Shown one piece after another: positions 13,694 through 14,283 of a DNA stretch of 14,283 nucleotides. The notes under the pieces are model-generated. The model had not been told where the DNA came from and did no database searches. It saw nothing but the letters and a program-made list of their open reading frames with translations. Numbering within the stretch: the first letter of the stretch is position 1; each line of letters begins with the position of its first letter. Both the position numbers and the translations under genes were made by a program. Origin of the DNA: FEN-1219 sp964457725 (lineage in GTDB: Bacteria; Pseudomonadota; Gammaproteobacteria; Steroidobacterales; Rariloculaceae); contig CAYWGQ010000097.1 in assembly GCA_964457725.1 (NCBI GenBank), positions 1 to 14,283 of the forward strand, written 5' to 3'.

Positions 13694-14283
13694 TTCGTGA
13701 CCCTCGCCGGAACCGGGCGCGTACGCTCGAGCCGTGTGTAGAACGGCATCAGCACGAAGAACGCGAAGTAGAGCACCGTGAACACCCTTGCGAGGTTGGT
13801 GTAGATGCCGGTCGCGGGCTGGAGCCCCAGGTAGCCGAGCGCGAGGAAGCTCACGGCGAACACGCCGAGCGCGAGCTTGTAGGTCCAGCCCCGGTAGCGG
13901 ATCGACTTCACTCGGCAGCGATCGAGCCACGGCAGGAAGAAGAACAGCAGCACGGCCGCGCCCATCAGCAAGACGCCGAGCAGCTTGTCCGGCACCGCAC
14001 GCAGAATCGCGTAGAACGGCGTGAAGTACCACACCGGCGCGATGTGCTCGGGCGTCTGCAGCGGGTTGGCAGGCTCGAAGTTCGCGTGCTCGAGGAAGTA
14101 GCCGCCCATCTCCGGCGCGAAGAACACGACCGCCGAGAACAGGATCAGGAACACGATGACGATCACGAGGTCCTTGCTCGTGTGATACGGATGGAACGCG
14201 ATGCCGTCGAGCGGCTTGCCGTTCGCATCCTTGTGCTCCTTGATCTCGATGCCGTCCGGGTTCAGCGAGCCCACCTCGTGCAG
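13690..14283 (-). CDS. petB: Cytochrome b of the bc1 complex (C-terminal half; 5' end outside window)
   Basis: Dihaem quinol-oxidising core subunit of the bc1 complex in the inner membrane. The window holds 197 residues of the C-terminal half, opening LHEVGSLNPDGI, the conserved segment after the fourth helix, and then transmembrane helices at about 35-53, 95-115, 132-150 and 155-178 counted from the GTG at 14274. The Qo-site motif, PEWY in mitochondria and alphaproteobacteria, is PVWY here (14037-14026), inside HIAPVWYFTPFYAILRAVPDK. The haem-ligating histidines are in the missing N-terminal half. The GTG at 14274 is internal, not the start: the frame continues to the window edge with family-typical residues. 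The Rieske gene petA is expected just beyond the right edge. Confidence 0.96.
   Translation of the reverse strand: MHEVGSLNPDGIEIKEHKDANGKPLDGIAFHPYHTSKDLVIVIVFLILFSAVVFFAPEMGGYFLEHANFEPANPLQTPEHIAPVWYFTPFYAILRAVPDKLLGVLLMGAAVLLFFFLPWLDRCRVKSIRYRGWTYKLALGVFAVSFLALGYLGLQPATGIYTNLARVFTVLYFAFFVLMPFYTRLERTRPVPARVTK

Noticed and set aside
1..14283. CRISPR array, transposase, phage genes, toxin-antitoxin or defence system
   Set aside because: All secure genes belong to conserved core families in conserved order; no spaced repeats or mobile-element genes were found.

Overview
The window is a GC-rich stretch of a gammaproteobacterial chromosome, probably a scaffold from an uncultured organism because it carries a run of ten Ns at 7365-7374. 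The gene order (division and cell-wall cluster, rnpB, rsmI, lpoA-yraN-gmhA, sspB-sspA, cytochrome bc1 genes) is the order I recall from Pseudomonas. Sequence details also fit Gammaproteobacteria: SspA/SspB, LpoA, a DAP-type MurE and a GTAG-type REP palindrome. I cannot name a genus.

Layout. 1-6936, minus strand: the start of the dcw cluster, read mraZ-rsmH-ftsL-ftsI-murE-murF-mraY, with mraY cut by the left edge. From rsmH to mraY every junction is a short overlap of start and stop codons. 6937-7417: the mraZ control region, with a good sigma70-type promoter and a row of TGGGN boxes expected to bind MraZ, then a poorly explained intergenic stretch, the scaffold gap and a second partial copy of the rnpB 3' end. 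7418-7760, minus: RNase P RNA. 7832-8686, minus: rsmI. 8761-11669, plus: lpoA, yraN and a GmhA/DiaA-type SIS isomerase. 11683-11769: an inverted pair of REP palindromes between convergent genes, where related genomes carry the BON-domain lipoprotein gene dolP. 11803-12858, minus: sspB and sspA. 12929-14283, minus: cytochrome c1 and the C-terminal half of cytochrome b, the latter cut by the right edge.

How the genes work together. The dcw genes make and polymerise peptidoglycan precursor at the septum: MurE and MurF build the UDP-MurNAc-pentapeptide, MraY makes lipid I, FtsI crosslinks with FtsL as divisome partner, and MraZ regulates the cluster. LpoA activates the synthase PBP1A from the outer membrane. 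RsmH and RsmI both modify C1402 of 16S rRNA. SspA and SspB are the stringent starvation pair, SspB being the ClpXP adaptor. PetB and PetC belong to the respiratory bc1 complex.

I see no mobile element, CRISPR array, toxin-antitoxin, defence or biosynthetic cluster and no convincing undescribed system. The points worth a second look are small: the duplicated rnpB 3' end at the gap, a perfect 21-bp in-frame repeat at both ends of rsmH, the MraZ operator, and the REP pair in place of dolP.
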